Source: Lysobacter capsici | GTDB taxonomy: Bacteria > Pseudomonadota > Gammaproteobacteria > Xanthomonadales > Xanthomonadaceae | Length of the DNA: 64,000 nt | NCBI RefSeq assembly: GCF_014779555.2 | Contig: NZ_CP094357.1 | Location: forward strand, 2,418,001 to 2,482,000 | Reading direction: 5' to 3' | Shown here: piece by piece, positions 1 to 10,049 of the stretch | Position numbering within the stretch: the stretch's first letter is position 1 | Layout of the letters: each line of letters opens with the position of its first letter | The notes under the pieces: generated by a model | The model's database searches: none | Seen by the model: only the letters and a program-made list of their open reading frames with translations | Told to the model about the DNA's origin: nothing | Position numbers and translations under genes: made by a program

Positions 1-620
1 TGTATCTGGCCAATCCGAACAATCCCACCGGTACCTGGTTCGGCCGCGAGGCGATGATCGCGTTTCTCGAGCGCGTGCCGCCGCAAGTGATCGTGGTGAT
101 GGACGAAGCCTATGCGGAAATGGCCGATGCGCCCGATTACGCCAGCGCGGTGTCCTTGCTTGATCGCTATCGCAATCTCGCCGTCACCCGCACCTTCAGC
201 AAGGCCTACGGGCTGGCCGGCTTGCGGGTCGGTTATCTGATCGCGCAGCCGGGTTTGATCGCGGTGATGGATCGCGCGCGCGAAAGCTTCAACGTCAACG
301 GCCCGGCCTTGGCCGCGTGCGAGGCCGCGCTCGGCGACGTCGCGCATCTGGACTGGGCCTGCGCGCGCAACGCCGAGCAGCGTTCGGCCCTGGCCGATGC
401 GCTGACGCGGCGCGGGCTGCGGGTGTTTCCGTCGCAGACCAATTTCGTGCTGGTCGAATTCGGCGCGCGTACGTCGCAGATCGAAGCGGCCCTGGTCGAA
501 CTCGGGGTGATCCTGCGGCCGATGGGCGGCTACGGTTTGCCCGATTGCCTACGCATCAGCGTCGGTTCGCCCGATGAGAGCCGTCGTCTGTTGAGCGCAT
601 TGGATCAGGTGTTGGCATGA
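1..620 (+). CDS. hisC: Histidinol-phosphate aminotransferase, C-terminal part (5' end outside window)
   Basis: PLP-dependent class I/II aminotransferase that would transaminate histidinol phosphate or, in an aromatic operon, aromatic 2-oxo acids. The reading frame is open from base 3 and shows the family motif LANPNNPTGTW, the DEAY aspartate/tyrosine cofactor contacts, and TFSKAYGLAGLRVGY, whose lysine binds PLP. The late ATG at 54 is internal; the true start lies upstream of the window. The stop overlaps the aroA start (ATGA), so the two are translationally coupled. Linkage to aroA resembles the serC-pheA-hisC-aroA arrangement of gammaproteobacteria, so an aromatic-amino-acid role alongside histidine synthesis is possible. 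The family call is secure; the exact substrate is inferred. Confidence 0.88.
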   Translation, partial: YLANPNNPTGTWFGREAMIAFLERVPPQVIVVMDEAYAEMADAPDYASAVSLLDRYRNLAVTRTFSKAYGLAGLRVGYLIAQPGLIAVMDRARESFNVNGPALAACEAALGDVAHLDWACARNAEQRSALADALTRRGLRVFPSQTNFVLVEFGARTSQIEAALVELGVILRPMGGYGLPDCLRISVGSPDESRRLLSALDQVLA

Positions 621-1963
621 GCGGTTCGGCGGATACGCAGCACACCCAGGCGCAAGCGCAACAGGCCTGGAACGCCGGCACCGGCACGCCGCTGCGCGGC
701 TCGCTGCGCGTGCCCGGCGACAAGTCGGTGTCGCATCGCGCGGTCATGCTCGGCGCGCTGGCCGAAGGCGTCACCCGCGTCACCGGCTTTCTCGAAGGCG
801 AAGACACCCGCGCCACCGCGCGCGTGTTCGAACGCCTGGGCGTGCGCATCGAAACGCCGAGCGCGAGCGAACGCATCGTCCACGGTGTCGGCCTGCACGG
901 CCTGCGCGGCATCGTCGAACCGCTGGATTGTGGCAACGCCGGCACCGGCATGCGCCTGCTCGCGGGCGCGCTGGCGGGGCAGGCCTTCGATAGCGTGCTG
1001 ATCGGCGATGCGTCCCTGTCGAAGCGGCCGATGCGTCGCGTCACCGAGCCGCTCGCGGCGATGGGCGCGCATATCGACACCGACGAAGGCGGTCTGCCGC
1101 CGTTGCGCATCCGCGGCGGTCGCGCCCTGCGGGGCATCGAATACACCTTGCCGGTCGCAAGCGCGCAGGTGAAATCGGCGCTGCTGCTGGCCGGCCTGTA
1201 CGCACAAGGCGACACCGTCGTCCATGAGCCGCACCCGACCCGCGACTACACCGAGCGCATGCTCGCCGCGTTCGCCTGGCCGATCGAGTTCTCGCCGGGT
1301 TACGCCAAACTCAGCGGCGGCCATGTGCTGCGCGCGGCCGATGTCGCGGTGCCGGCGGATTTCTCCTCGGCTGCGTTCTTCCTGGTCGCGGCGAGCGTGG
1401 TGCCGGGTTCTGAGCTGCTGCTCGAAGCGGTCGGCATGAACCCGCGCCGCACCGGCCTATTGTCGGCGTTGCGGCTGATGGGCGCGGACATCGTCGAAGA
1501 AAATCCGCGCGCCGAAGGCGGCGAACCGGTCGCCGACCTGCGCGTGCGCTACGCGCCCCTGCAAGGCGTCGAAGTACCCGAAGCCCTGGTGCCGGACATG
1601 ATCGACGAATTCCCGGCCTTGTTCGTCGCCGCCGCGGTGGCGCGGGGACGCACCGTTATTCGCGGCGCGGCCGAGCTGCGGGTCAAGGAGTCCGACCGCA
1701 TCGCGAGCATGGCGACCGGCCTGCGCGCGCTGGGCGCGACGATCGAGGAAACCCCCGACGGCGCGATCATCGACGGCGGCGCCCTGCATGGCGGCGAGAT
1801 CGACAGCCATGGCGACCATCGCATCGCGATGAGCTTCGCGATCGCCGCGCAGCTGGCGAGCGGCGAGGTCCGCATCGGCGACGTGGCGAATGTCGCGACT
1901 TCGTTCCCGGGCTTCGAGGCCTTGGCGGCGAAGGCGGGGATGCGGGTCGACGCGGCGCGGTAA
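617..1963 (+). CDS. aroA: 3-phosphoshikimate 1-carboxyvinyltransferase (EPSP synthase)
   Basis: Condenses shikimate-3-phosphate and PEP to EPSP in the shikimate pathway. The 448-aa product has the expected length plus about 25 extra N-terminal residues. Visible motifs are PGDKSVSHRA (substrate-binding Lys/Ser/Arg), GNAGTGMRLLAG (PEP-site loop), the D-E-F-P motif near the middle of the C-terminal domain and RVKESDRI near residue 355, then DHRIAMSFAIA. The loop sequences look closer to the Bacillus/CP4 kind than to the E. coli kind, by eye only. The start overlaps the hisC stop by four bases. A strong hairpin with a T tract follows the stop. Confident call. Confidence 0.96.
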   Translation: MSGSADTQHTQAQAQQAWNAGTGTPLRGSLRVPGDKSVSHRAVMLGALAEGVTRVTGFLEGEDTRATARVFERLGVRIETPSASERIVHGVGLHGLRGIVEPLDCGNAGTGMRLLAGALAGQAFDSVLIGDASLSKRPMRRVTEPLAAMGAHIDTDEGGLPPLRIRGGRALRGIEYTLPVASAQVKSALLLAGLYAQGDTVVHEPHPTRDYTERMLAAFAWPIEFSPGYAKLSGGHVLRAADVAVPADFSSAAFFLVAASVVPGSELLLEAVGMNPRRTGLLSALRLMGADIVEENPRAEGGEPVADLRVRYAPLQGVEVPEALVPDMIDEFPALFVAAAVARGRTVIRGAAELRVKESDRIASMATGLRALGATIEETPDGAIIDGGALHGGEIDSHGDHRIAMSFAIAAQLASGEVRIGDVANVATSFPGFEALAAKAGMRVDAAR

Positions 1964-1986
1964 GCCGTGTTGCCCGATACGGTTGT

Positions 1987-2019
1987 ACGACGGCGGCCTT
2001 GAGCCGCCGTCGTTGTTTT
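1987..2019 (+). terminator. Rho-independent terminator after aroA
   Basis: A perfect 11-bp stem (ACGACGGCGGC with its complement) around a CTTGA loop is followed by TTGTTTT. It lies 24 bases after the aroA stop and ends the hisC-aroA transcript. Confidence 0.85.
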
Positions 2020-2229
2020 GCTGTTCGTCAGTCCCCGACCTTTCAAGCCGCCTGGGCGCCGCGATGCGTCTGTGGGATGGGCTTGACGCGTTTTGCGCAG
2101 ATCACGACGCAGCCGAAGCATTGCGCTTATGACAAGGCAGCGGTTCGCGATACCGGTCGAACGCGTCGGTCCTCAAACCCCGCACAAGACCTCGTGTTTT
2201 CGCGGCCGTGAATCCGCGCGGCGGTGGTT

Positions 2230-2688
2230 CTATCCCATGTCCGAAACGGTCAGCGTGTACGACAAGGCCCGATTGCCGTAGCGGAACTCCTCGATCAGCG
2301 CGAACACGTTCTCGACCTGGCCATAGTGGTTTTCGTGCCCCGGCTCCTTGCGCCAGTCGAGCTGGAAACGCAGGCCTCGGTGCTTCGCCGCCAGTGCGTC
2401 AAGGTCCGGCGGCCCGATCAGTTCCAGATACTCCGCTTCGCTGATGCGCCTGGACCAGTCCAGCAGCGCGTGAGGCGGGGACACCCGCGGCAAGCGGTAG
2501 CGATCGATGAGCCCCAGGGCGCCGCCCGGCAAGGTGAATCCGCAGTACGACAAGTCGAGCGACATCGTGCGCGGATAGTCGGGCGATCTGTGCCTGCGGA
2601 TCGCGATGGGCTCGGCGAACTCGATGGCGATGTAGGCGCTGACGGACAAAGGCGTGCTTGCGTGCGGGTGTTCGAAAAACGATTGCAT
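2230..2688 (-). CDS. Hypothetical protein, 152 aa
   Basis: I do not recognise this family. The protein is soluble-looking, with no signal peptide or membrane segment. It is rich in aromatic and charged residues (SLDLSYCGFTLPGG, LDWSRRISEAEYLELIG, FALIEEFRYGNRALSYTL) and reads as a genuine globular protein, not a GC-rich shadow frame. It stands alone, convergent with aroA. The start at MQSFFEH is the only ATG giving the whole reading. It could be a small accessory-genome protein; no function can be given. Confidence 0.7.
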   Translation of the reverse strand: MQSFFEHPHASTPLSVSAYIAIEFAEPIAIRRHRSPDYPRTMSLDLSYCGFTLPGGALGLIDRYRLPRVSPPHALLDWSRRISEAEYLELIGPPDLDALAAKHRGLRFQLDWRKEPGHENHYGQVENVFALIEEFRYGNRALSYTLTVSDMG

Positions 2689-3115
2689 GCGGTGGAGCCT
2701 GAGACAAGTCGTTCCGGCCGGCGCCGCGGCGCCGCGGCGGTCGCTCGGCGACCGTCATGCCGCAATCGCACGACACCGCTTCACCGAATCCATCCGGCCG
2801 CGACCGCCGCGCTCATGGCCTCGGCTCAGTTCGGACCGGCCTGAACCCGACAACCTGCCAATGCCACGGTGCCTTGAAGCCGCGCTGGCTCGCGCGGGAG
2901 TTTCAGCCAGACGCTATTGGTCGCGAGTTCTCGAAGGCAAAGCGCCAAGCCGTCCCAACAAAGAACGGCGGCCCTCGCGGGCCGCCGTTATTCGTTCAAT
3001 CGCTTTGCTTTCGAATCGGCCAGCGTCGCATCGGGCGAGCCCCGCATCACACCGCGGGCGCCGCATGCGAGCTTTCGCCCTCATGGCCGCCTATCACGGT
3101 CAGCCACCTCGATGC
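2689..3115. other. Intergenic region with one terminator
   Basis: It holds the upstream region of the 152-aa gene and the leftward terminator at 2964-2989. I see no coding frame with convincing composition here. Confidence 0.6.
2964..2989 (-). terminator. Terminator downstream of the TonB-like gene
   Basis: An 11-bp perfect stem (AACGGCGGCCC) with a TCGC loop. It lies about 125 bases past the stop of the leftward gene at 3116. Confidence 0.65.
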
Positions 3116-3733
3116 TTACTGGAGTGGACGAAACTCCACCGGCTGCTCCACCACCGAGGCCACTTCGCGGCCGTTGCGCGTGGCCGGCTTGAAGCGCCAG
3201 TCGCGCACCGCGGTCATCGCGGCGCGGTCGAGATCGCGCGAACCGCTGCGGCGGCTCACCGCGATATCGTCGGGCACGCCGTCGGCGCCGACGTTCACTC
3301 GCAACACCACCGTGCCGCCTTCGCCGCGACGCAGCGCCGCGGCCGGATAACGCGGTTCCGGGCTGCGGCTGGCGATCGGGCGGGCCTGGGTCGCGCGCGG
3401 CTTGGCCGCGACCGGCTTGGCGCTGGGCGTGGGCTTGGCGGCATTGGGCTTGTTCGCCGTGTTCGCCGTGTTCGCGGCGTTGGCGATCGCGCCGGCATCG
3501 TTCGCGCCGCGATCGAGCGGCGGCAGCGCCACGATCGGCGGCAACGGCGCCGGCGGCGCGACCGGAGCGCGCTTGCCGTACAGATACCAACCCAGGAAGG
3601 TCGCGCCGAGCAGGATCATCAGCAGCCACAGGCCGGTGCGGCTGGGCGCGGCCTGGATCGCGGCGGCCTCAGGGGCCGGCGGGGTGTCGCGATCGGGCGC
3701 GTTGGGATCGATGGAATGTGATGTGGTGCTCAT
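3116..3733 (-). CDS. TonB-family energy-transducer-like protein, 205 aa
   Basis: It has a short cytoplasmic N-terminus, one membrane helix (about residues 33-52, LWLLMILLGATFLGWYLYG), a proline/alanine-rich periplasmic spacer with NTAN-type repeats, and a C-terminal TonB domain (RYPAAALRRGEGGTVVLRVNVGADG followed by a WRFKPATRNG motif). TonB proteins couple the inner-membrane proton motive force to outer-membrane receptors, but no exbB/exbD or receptor gene is adjacent, so the partner is unknown. The next leftward gene upstream encodes a paralogue with the same plan. This is one of five such proteins in the window. Confidence 0.82.
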   Translation of the reverse strand: MSTTSHSIDPNAPDRDTPPAPEAAAIQAAPSRTGLWLLMILLGATFLGWYLYGKRAPVAPPAPLPPIVALPPLDRGANDAGAIANAANTANTANKPNAAKPTPSAKPVAAKPRATQARPIASRSPEPRYPAAALRRGEGGTVVLRVNVGADGVPDDIAVSRRSGSRDLDRAAMTAVRDWRFKPATRNGREVASVVEQPVEFRPLQ

Positions 3734-3930
3734 GTCGGCCTCCTTCTGACCGTCCCCGGGGGATGGGATCGGAGGCCGAGCTTCTTAGCGCTGTCGTTAG
3801 CCGGTGGTGAACAGCGCGCACATGCGGTTCAGTCGCGCGACAGGCTTGTGCAAATGCAGATACGCGCGATCCGCGAGTTGGTGCTTCACAAAACGTAGAG
3901 GACGGCATCGAGACGGGGACGAGACGCTTC

Positions 3931-3963
3931 TCCGATTCCCGATTCCCGATTCCCGATTCCCGT
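3931..3963. repeat. Tandem GATTCCC repeat
   Basis: Four near-perfect tandem copies of the 7-mer GATTCCC lie between the two TonB-like genes. The same 7-mer, in inverted arrangement, occurs inside the 3' end of the ABC exporter gene at about 22580-22675. Confidence 0.8.
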
Positions 3964-3971
3964 CCCGAGCC

Positions 3972-4646
3972 TCACTGATTGGGATTGAACGTGATCGGCA
4001 CGATCACCGCGCCCGCCACCGGCTGGCCGCCGCGCATCGCCGGCTTGAAGCGCCAGGAACGCACCGCGCTCAGCGCCGCGCGATCGAGCGCGCGCGAGCC
4101 GCTGCCTTCGACCACGTCCACGCCGTCGACGCCGCCTTGTTCGGTGACCTCGACGCGAACGCGCACCGTGCCGCCTTCGCCGCGGCGCAGCGAGGCCGGC
4201 GGATACTGCGGCGGCCGATTGCCCGGCAGCGGCGAGGCCGCGGTCTGCGCGCCCGAGGCCGCGTTCGACGCGGCCGGCGCTTGCGGAGCGTTCGGCATGC
4301 TCTGCGGCGGCGCCGGCGGGTTCGGGTTTTCGACCAGTTGCGGGGTGTCCTGCGGCTCGTCGCCGGCCGCGGCGGGCGAGGGCTGCGGCGACGGAGCCGG
4401 CGCCACGCCCTCGCCATCGGCCGAGGCCGGCGCGGGCAGCGGCGCATAGAACGGTTGCGCGCTGGTCGGCGGGGTGTCGCCGCTGCGATAGAAGCCATCG
4501 CCGCGATTGCGGTTGCTCGACCAGACCCAGGCGAACAGGGCCAGGCCGATGGCGAACGCGCCCACGACCCACAGCCACGCCTTGCCCGACGGCAGCCAGG
4601 CGGCGAAATTGAAGGAACGGCGAGGTGCGGGGGACGGTGTCGACAT
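3972..4646 (-). CDS. TonB-family energy-transducer-like protein, 224 aa
   Basis: Same architecture as the neighbouring 205-aa protein: a single N-terminal membrane helix (AWLWVVGAFAIGLALFAWVW), a long Pro/Ala/Gln-rich linker and a C-terminal TonB domain with RYP-type entry replaced by QYPPASLRRGEGGTV and the closing SWRFKPAMRGGQPV motif. I chose the start MSTPSPAPRR because it puts the helix at a normal distance; an in-frame ATG 16 codons upstream is possible. It is probably a gene-duplication partner of the downstream gene. No receptor or ExbBD genes are nearby. Confidence 0.82.
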   Translation of the reverse strand: MSTPSPAPRRSFNFAAWLPSGKAWLWVVGAFAIGLALFAWVWSSNRNRGDGFYRSGDTPPTSAQPFYAPLPAPASADGEGVAPAPSPQPSPAAAGDEPQDTPQLVENPNPPAPPQSMPNAPQAPAASNAASGAQTAASPLPGNRPPQYPPASLRRGEGGTVRVRVEVTEQGGVDGVDVVEGSGSRALDRAALSAVRSWRFKPAMRGGQPVAGAVIVPITFNPNQ

Positions 4647-4751
4647 GGGGCCGGCTGCTCGTGGATCTGATTCGTGATGCTCCGCATTCTGCATCGAAAC
4701 GCCGCGCCGCGCCGAACGCGGGTGGCGCGGGTTCGCGGCGCGGCGCCATGA

Positions 4752-6110
<1,359 letters not shown>

Positions 6111-6191
6111 TGGCGCGATGGCGGTGGGTGCGGGAGATCCTGTCCGGATTACCGACGCCGCCCCTTCGACATAAACGGTGGCGGGCGATTT

Positions 6192-6851
6192 TTATTCGCC
6201 CGGAAATACCTCCGCGATTCCGCTCCGTCGGTCCACGACGACCAGGAACGTGCAGCCGGGCGGAGGCACAGGCTTGCAAAGGAAGCCGAACAGCCATTGG
6301 CCGCCATCTTCCGATAGCTCGCGACCAAACGCGTCGAGCGAGTAGCGCTCAAGATCGTAGCCGTGGGCCGTGGCGGCCTTGCGAGCGATCGCCAGTCCCT
6401 CTTCGCGAGTCAAGAAGCTCTCGGTCTGGCGGCTTCCTTCAGTCGCAGCGTTCTGACGTTTGGCGATTGATGTCGTTTCCCGACATTCGTCCATCGCCGT
6501 GGGGCGATCCTTCGACTGAAACCGCACGTTGTCGCCGTAGCAGACGTGATCGCAACCGCCGCCAACACGGTGTCCGTGCGGACTCGCCAGGCAGGTGAGG
6601 ACGCAGTCCGCGGCCGCCGTGCATTGGTTTTTCAATCGGCCAACCAGGCAGTCTTCGTAAGCAGACAGCTTGCGCTGGGGAAGCTCGGCGCAACCATGGA
6701 AATGCGCAATGTCTCCTACGTCGGGAGGCGGGGGCGGCTGTGCTTCTTGAGAGGTCGCAGTTTCGGCCCCGACGGATAGATTTCCTCTGCCGCAGCCGGA
6801 CATGGCCAGGATCAGCCCAGCAACAAGGGTCATCGCCACGATGCGGTGCAT
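6192..6851 (-). CDS. Hypothetical lipoprotein, 219 aa
   Basis: The N-terminus is a lipoprotein signal (MHRIVAMTLVAGLILAMSGC, lipobox LAMSGC, acylated Cys20), so the product should be membrane anchored on the periplasmic side. The middle part has several cysteines (HFHGCAELPQRK, ADCVLTCLASP, GGCDHVC) that may form disulfides. The C-terminal 75 residues (REEGLAIARKAATAHG, then WLFGFLCKP and FLVVVDRRSGIAEVFPG) look like a PepSY- or NTF2-immunity-like alpha/beta unit in which a helix precedes paired strands. That resemblance is by eye only. It is convergent with serS and has no obvious partner. Confidence 0.7.
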   Translation of the reverse strand: MHRIVAMTLVAGLILAMSGCGRGNLSVGAETATSQEAQPPPPPDVGDIAHFHGCAELPQRKLSAYEDCLVGRLKNQCTAAADCVLTCLASPHGHRVGGGCDHVCYGDNVRFQSKDRPTAMDECRETTSIAKRQNAATEGSRQTESFLTREEGLAIARKAATAHGYDLERYSLDAFGRELSEDGGQWLFGFLCKPVPPPGCTFLVVVDRRSGIAEVFPGE

Positions 6852-6995
6852 GCTCGATGCGGTCCCGGGCTGTCAGGCTAATAAGTTATCAGCCCTTCGA
6901 ACGTTGGCTTCGAGCTGCGAGGCGTTCAAGCGCAACTGCCGCAATCCATGTGAGGCGCGACAGAGCGGTATTCCCGCGAACAAAATCGACACCCA

Positions 6996-7025
6996 CAAAA
7001 AAGCCGGGCCCGTCAGGACCCGGCC
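6996..7025 (-). terminator. Terminator of azoR
   Basis: On the minus strand a GC-rich hairpin (GGCCGGG...CCCGGC) is followed by a TTTTTT tract. It lies about 80 bases past the azoR stop. Confidence 0.8.
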
Positions 7026-7105
7026 AATGCCGGCATGGGGGAGGGAACGCCGGCCTTGCACTTACACGGTGGGACACGGGACTCGCGGGACAAGCGCGGA
7101 GAGCT

Positions 7106-7684
7106 TCACGCCGCCTGTCGTTGCGGCAGCGGGATGGAAGCGTGCGCCGCAGCGAGCGCGTCGGCACGATGCTGTGGCGAGTAAGCCACACCTTCGGCAC
7201 GCACGAACTCGACATCGGTCACGCCAATGAAGCCCAGGACGTGACGCAGGTAGGTCTCCTGAAAATCGCTGGGCTGCCCGCTGTGCAGGCCGCCGCGGCC
7301 GCTGACGATGATCGCGCGCTTGCCCTTGGCCAGGCCTTCCGGGCCGTCGGCGGTGTAGCGGAAGGTCTTGCCCGCGACCGCGACCCGATCGATCCACGCC
7401 TTGAGCGTGGAAGGAATGCCGAAGTTGTACATCGGCACGCCCAAAACAATCACGTCGGCGTCCAGGAATTGTTGCAGGATATGAGCGGAAGCCTCGGTTT
7501 CGGCCGGATCGGTCCCGGCCAGGGAACGACCGGTAAGATGCGGGATCGGGTCGGCATCGAGGTCGCGGTAATCGATGCTCAGATCGGGCAGGGCGTCCAG
7601 CCACCGCGTCGCCACCGCGGCGGACAGCTCGCGAGTCACGGAATTTGCGCCCAGAGCGCTTGAATCGATGTGCAGGAGCTTCAT
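7106..7684 (-). CDS. azoR: FMN-dependent NADH-azoreductase / NADH:quinone oxidoreductase
   Basis: A flavodoxin-fold reductase of 192 aa that transfers two electrons from NADH through FMN to quinones or azo compounds, usually in defence against electrophiles. The start MKLLHIDSSALG carries the FMN phosphate-binding loop. PMYNFGIPSTLKAWIDRV and SGRGGLHSG are hallmark FMN and active-site segments. The upstream in-frame ATG at 7810 would add a non-conserved tail overlapping the regulator and was rejected. It is divergent from a LysR regulator 124 bases away, the typical regulator-target layout. A terminator follows. Confidence 0.93.
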   Translation of the reverse strand: MKLLHIDSSALGANSVTRELSAAVATRWLDALPDLSIDYRDLDADPIPHLTGRSLAGTDPAETEASAHILQQFLDADVIVLGVPMYNFGIPSTLKAWIDRVAVAGKTFRYTADGPEGLAKGKRAIIVSGRGGLHSGQPSDFQETYLRHVLGFIGVTDVEFVRAEGVAYSPQHRADALAAAHASIPLPQRQAA

Positions 7685-7785
7685 GTCTATGACCTCGATG
7701 GGTCGTCTGATGCGGGCCTCGCCGCGTTGGAGCAAAGTCTGCATCGTTGCGTCAGTGGGATAAAGCTGCTTCAATATCACTAATT

Positions 7786-7801
7786 GTTCTATTATTGGAA
7801 C
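7786..7801. promoter_or_regulatory. AT-rich inverted repeat in the azoR/LysR intergenic region
   Basis: GTTC-TATTATTG-GAAC lies just before the LysR start in an unusually AT-rich patch. Position and symmetry fit a LysR-type binding site, but only the half-sites are visible evidence. Confidence 0.4.
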
Positions 7802-7808
7802 TTTCGTC

Positions 7809-8819
7809 ATGCACGATCTGAATGACCTGTACTACTTCGCGATGGTCGTCGACCACGCCGGGTTCGCCGCCGCGGAACGCGCGCTGGGCATTCCCAAGTC
7901 GCGCCTGAGCCGCCGCATCAGCCAGCTGGAAACCGATCTGGGCGTGCGCCTGCTGCAGCGGTCGACCCGCCGTTTCGCCGTCACCGAAGTCGGCAACAGC
8001 GTCTATCGCCACGCCCAGTCGATGCTGGCCGAGGCCCAGGCCGCGCGCGAAGTGGTCGACCGCCTCAGCGCCGAGCCGCGCGGGGTGATCCGGGTCAGCG
8101 TGCCGGTCGGCCTGGCCCAGCAGCAGATTCCCAAGCTGCTGCCCGAATTCCTGGCCAAGTACCCGCAGGTGCGCGTGCAGCTGCACGTCAGCAACCGCCG
8201 GGTCGACATCATCAACGAAGGCATCGACGTCGCCTTGCGCGTGCGTTCCAAGCTCGACGACGACGGCAGTCTGGTGATGCGCAGCTTCGGTCAGATCCAG
8301 GAACTGCTGGTCGCCAGCCCGAAGTACCTGACCCGCATGGGCCGGCCGACCAATCCCGACGAACTGTCCGATCACGTCACCCTGAGCATCAGCGAAGACG
8401 ACGCCCGCCAGCGCTGGGAACTGCACGGCCCGGACGGCGAAGTGCGCAAGGTCGAACTCAAGCCGCGGGTGATGGGCTTCGATTTCCCGATGCTGATGGC
8501 GCTGGCCGAGCAGGGCGTGGGCATCACCCTGCTGCCCGAGACCGTCTGCGCCGAGGCCGTGCGCCGCGGTGAACTGGAAGTGGTGCTGCCGAACTGGCGC
8601 CTGCCGCAGGGCATCTTCCACGCCGTGTTCGCCTCGCGCCGCGGCCTGCTGCCGGCGGTGCGGGTGTTCATCGACTTCCTGGCCGAGAAGGCCCCGTCCC
8701 TGGTCGAATCCGCGCGCCTGCAATGCAGCGACATCAAGGGCGTGCCGTGCCCCGACAGCATCGCCGGCCGCGACGGCAAGAAGCACGACAAGCCGGTGAA
8801 GATTTCCGCTCCGGCATGA
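7809..8819 (+). CDS. LysR-family transcriptional regulator
   Basis: A 336-aa regulator with an N-terminal winged helix-turn-helix (residues about 1-60, DLYYFAMVVDHAGFAAAERALG, then KSRLSRRISQLE) and a LysR substrate-binding domain. It is divergent from azoR, so it probably activates that gene in response to an electrophile or quinone; this is inference from layout. The sequence resembles the group of LysR proteins paired with quinone reductases and pirins. The C-terminal about 35 residues (CSDIKGVPCPDSIAGRDGKK) are an unusual polar extension beyond the effector domain. Confidence 0.9.
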   Translation: MHDLNDLYYFAMVVDHAGFAAAERALGIPKSRLSRRISQLETDLGVRLLQRSTRRFAVTEVGNSVYRHAQSMLAEAQAAREVVDRLSAEPRGVIRVSVPVGLAQQQIPKLLPEFLAKYPQVRVQLHVSNRRVDIINEGIDVALRVRSKLDDDGSLVMRSFGQIQELLVASPKYLTRMGRPTNPDELSDHVTLSISEDDARQRWELHGPDGEVRKVELKPRVMGFDFPMLMALAEQGVGITLLPETVCAEAVRRGELEVVLPNWRLPQGIFHAVFASRRGLLPAVRVFIDFLAEKAPSLVESARLQCSDIKGVPCPDSIAGRDGKKHDKPVKISAPA

Positions 8820-8830
8820 GAGAATGCCCC

Positions 8831-8852
8831 GCGCCCGGTGCAGGCCGGGCGC
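8831..8852. terminator. Hairpin after the LysR gene
   Basis: An 8-bp perfect GC stem (GCGCCCGG) with a TGCAGG loop 11 bases after the stop. There is no T tract, so it is a weak terminator candidate. Confidence 0.45.
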
Positions 8853-8971
8853 ATGGGGATGGCGCCGCAATGGTCCGTCCCTGATCGATCCAGCGTTTCG
8901 GCATGGCCGCCGAAGGCGCGATGATCGATCGCCGCGTAGCGCCTTCGTGCGTACCCGGAAGTTGCGTTTAC

Positions 8972-9061
8972 GGAGAGATGGCCGAGTGGTTTAAGGCAGC
9001 GGTCTTGAAAACCGCCGAAGGGTTAAACCTTCCGTGGGTTCGAATCCCACTCTCTCCGCCA
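8972..9061 (+). tRNA. tRNA-Ser (anticodon UGA)
   Basis: The acceptor arm GGAGAGA pairs with TCTCTCC, followed by discriminator G and an encoded CCA. The D-arm region, the anticodon loop CTTGAAA with anticodon TGA, a long variable arm typical of serine tRNAs, and the T loop GGTTCGAATCC are all present. The length of 90 nt including CCA fits a class II tRNA. Confidence 0.97.
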
Positions 9062-9154
9062 TTCCTGGAAAATTCGAGGCGACTCGCGATATGGCCGTCG
9101 CAGCTACGCGACGGCCCGGGTGGTTACTGCGCAGTTCGTCGTTGCGCTGCCCGA

Positions 9155-9652
9155 TCAATACCCGCCGCGCCCCAGAAACCCCGCGCCGATCGTGCATTGC
9201 TTGCCGCACGAGTCGCATTTGTCTTCGGCGGCCTTGAATACGGCTTTTTCGGAGTCGGACAATTTCGTGAATTCCTCGGCGAAGGCTTGCGAGCCGGCCG
9301 AGACACGCAGCAGCAGGCGGGCGGTGACTTCGCTGGCGGCCATCGCGCGTTCGTACATGCGGTCGCAGTGCTTGTAGCAAAAGCCGTCATGCACCGAGAC
9401 GGTCTCGCGCGCGCCGATCACGCCGGCCTTGATCATGATGTCGCGGCAACTCGCCGACGCCGCGGACAGGTAGCTGTCCTGTTCGCAATAACCGCCCTTG
9501 CAGCTCAGGCCCGCCGCGCAGGTGGCGACGATTTTCGAGTCCTCGCCGCAGGTATCGCCCTGTTGGCGGACGAAGTGCTGCTTGGCCGATGCATCGGTGC
9601 TGCAAACCGCGGCCAGAACGAAAAGGCAGAGGGTGGCGATCATGCGGCTCAT
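9155..9652 (-). CDS. Secreted cysteine-rich hypothetical protein, 165 aa
   Basis: An N-terminal signal peptide (MSRMIATLCLFVLAAVCSTDASA) precedes a mature protein with ten cysteines. The first cluster reads G-D-T-C-G ... C-A-A-G-L-S-C-K-G-G-Y-C, a spacing seen in small disulfide-bonded exported domains. The second lies in FCYKHCDRM and the last in KCDSCGKQC near the C-terminus. It is therefore probably periplasmic or secreted and disulfide stabilised. I chose the start MSRMIATL because it begins the signal peptide; the frame is open further upstream without a signal. No family recognised. Confidence 0.72.
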   Translation of the reverse strand: MSRMIATLCLFVLAAVCSTDASAKQHFVRQQGDTCGEDSKIVATCAAGLSCKGGYCEQDSYLSAASASCRDIMIKAGVIGARETVSVHDGFCYKHCDRMYERAMAASEVTARLLLRVSAGSQAFAEEFTKLSDSEKAVFKAAEDKCDSCGKQCTIGAGFLGRGGY

Positions 9653-10049
9653 GCGAGGTCTCCTTGGCGAGAGGGAAGTTCTTCCCGGGCGCACGACCCG
9701 AGCGGCGATCGCGGGACGATGGCCGTGTGCGACGGGCCCGGGTTGCGTGCGGTCCCTGGCGGCGTGCCGCATCGCCGAGGCCAGCTTAGGAAGCGGCAAG
9801 ATCGCGCGAACGTGATTCGCGTTGGAGAGTGAAGATGGGTGAGGCGTGCCGCTTCGCAACGCTCGATACGGTGTGAGTGATCGCTATGCATCGCCCGCAT
9901 GCCGGCGATGGCGTGTTGGCGCGTGGCGGGCGAGGGCTGACCGCTTCCGGCCTAGCGTCACGTTTCCGCATGGGAGAGATCGCGGATGAGCCGACGGCGC
10001 GGAGCCGCCGTACGAGCCGATCCGGTCATCACCCGTCCAAGGATGCGAC
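9653..10049. other. Intergenic region, nothing recognised
   Basis: About 400 bases between the divergent Cys-rich protein and the 189-aa protein. It must contain both promoters; I see no gene or strong structure. Confidence 0.5.
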
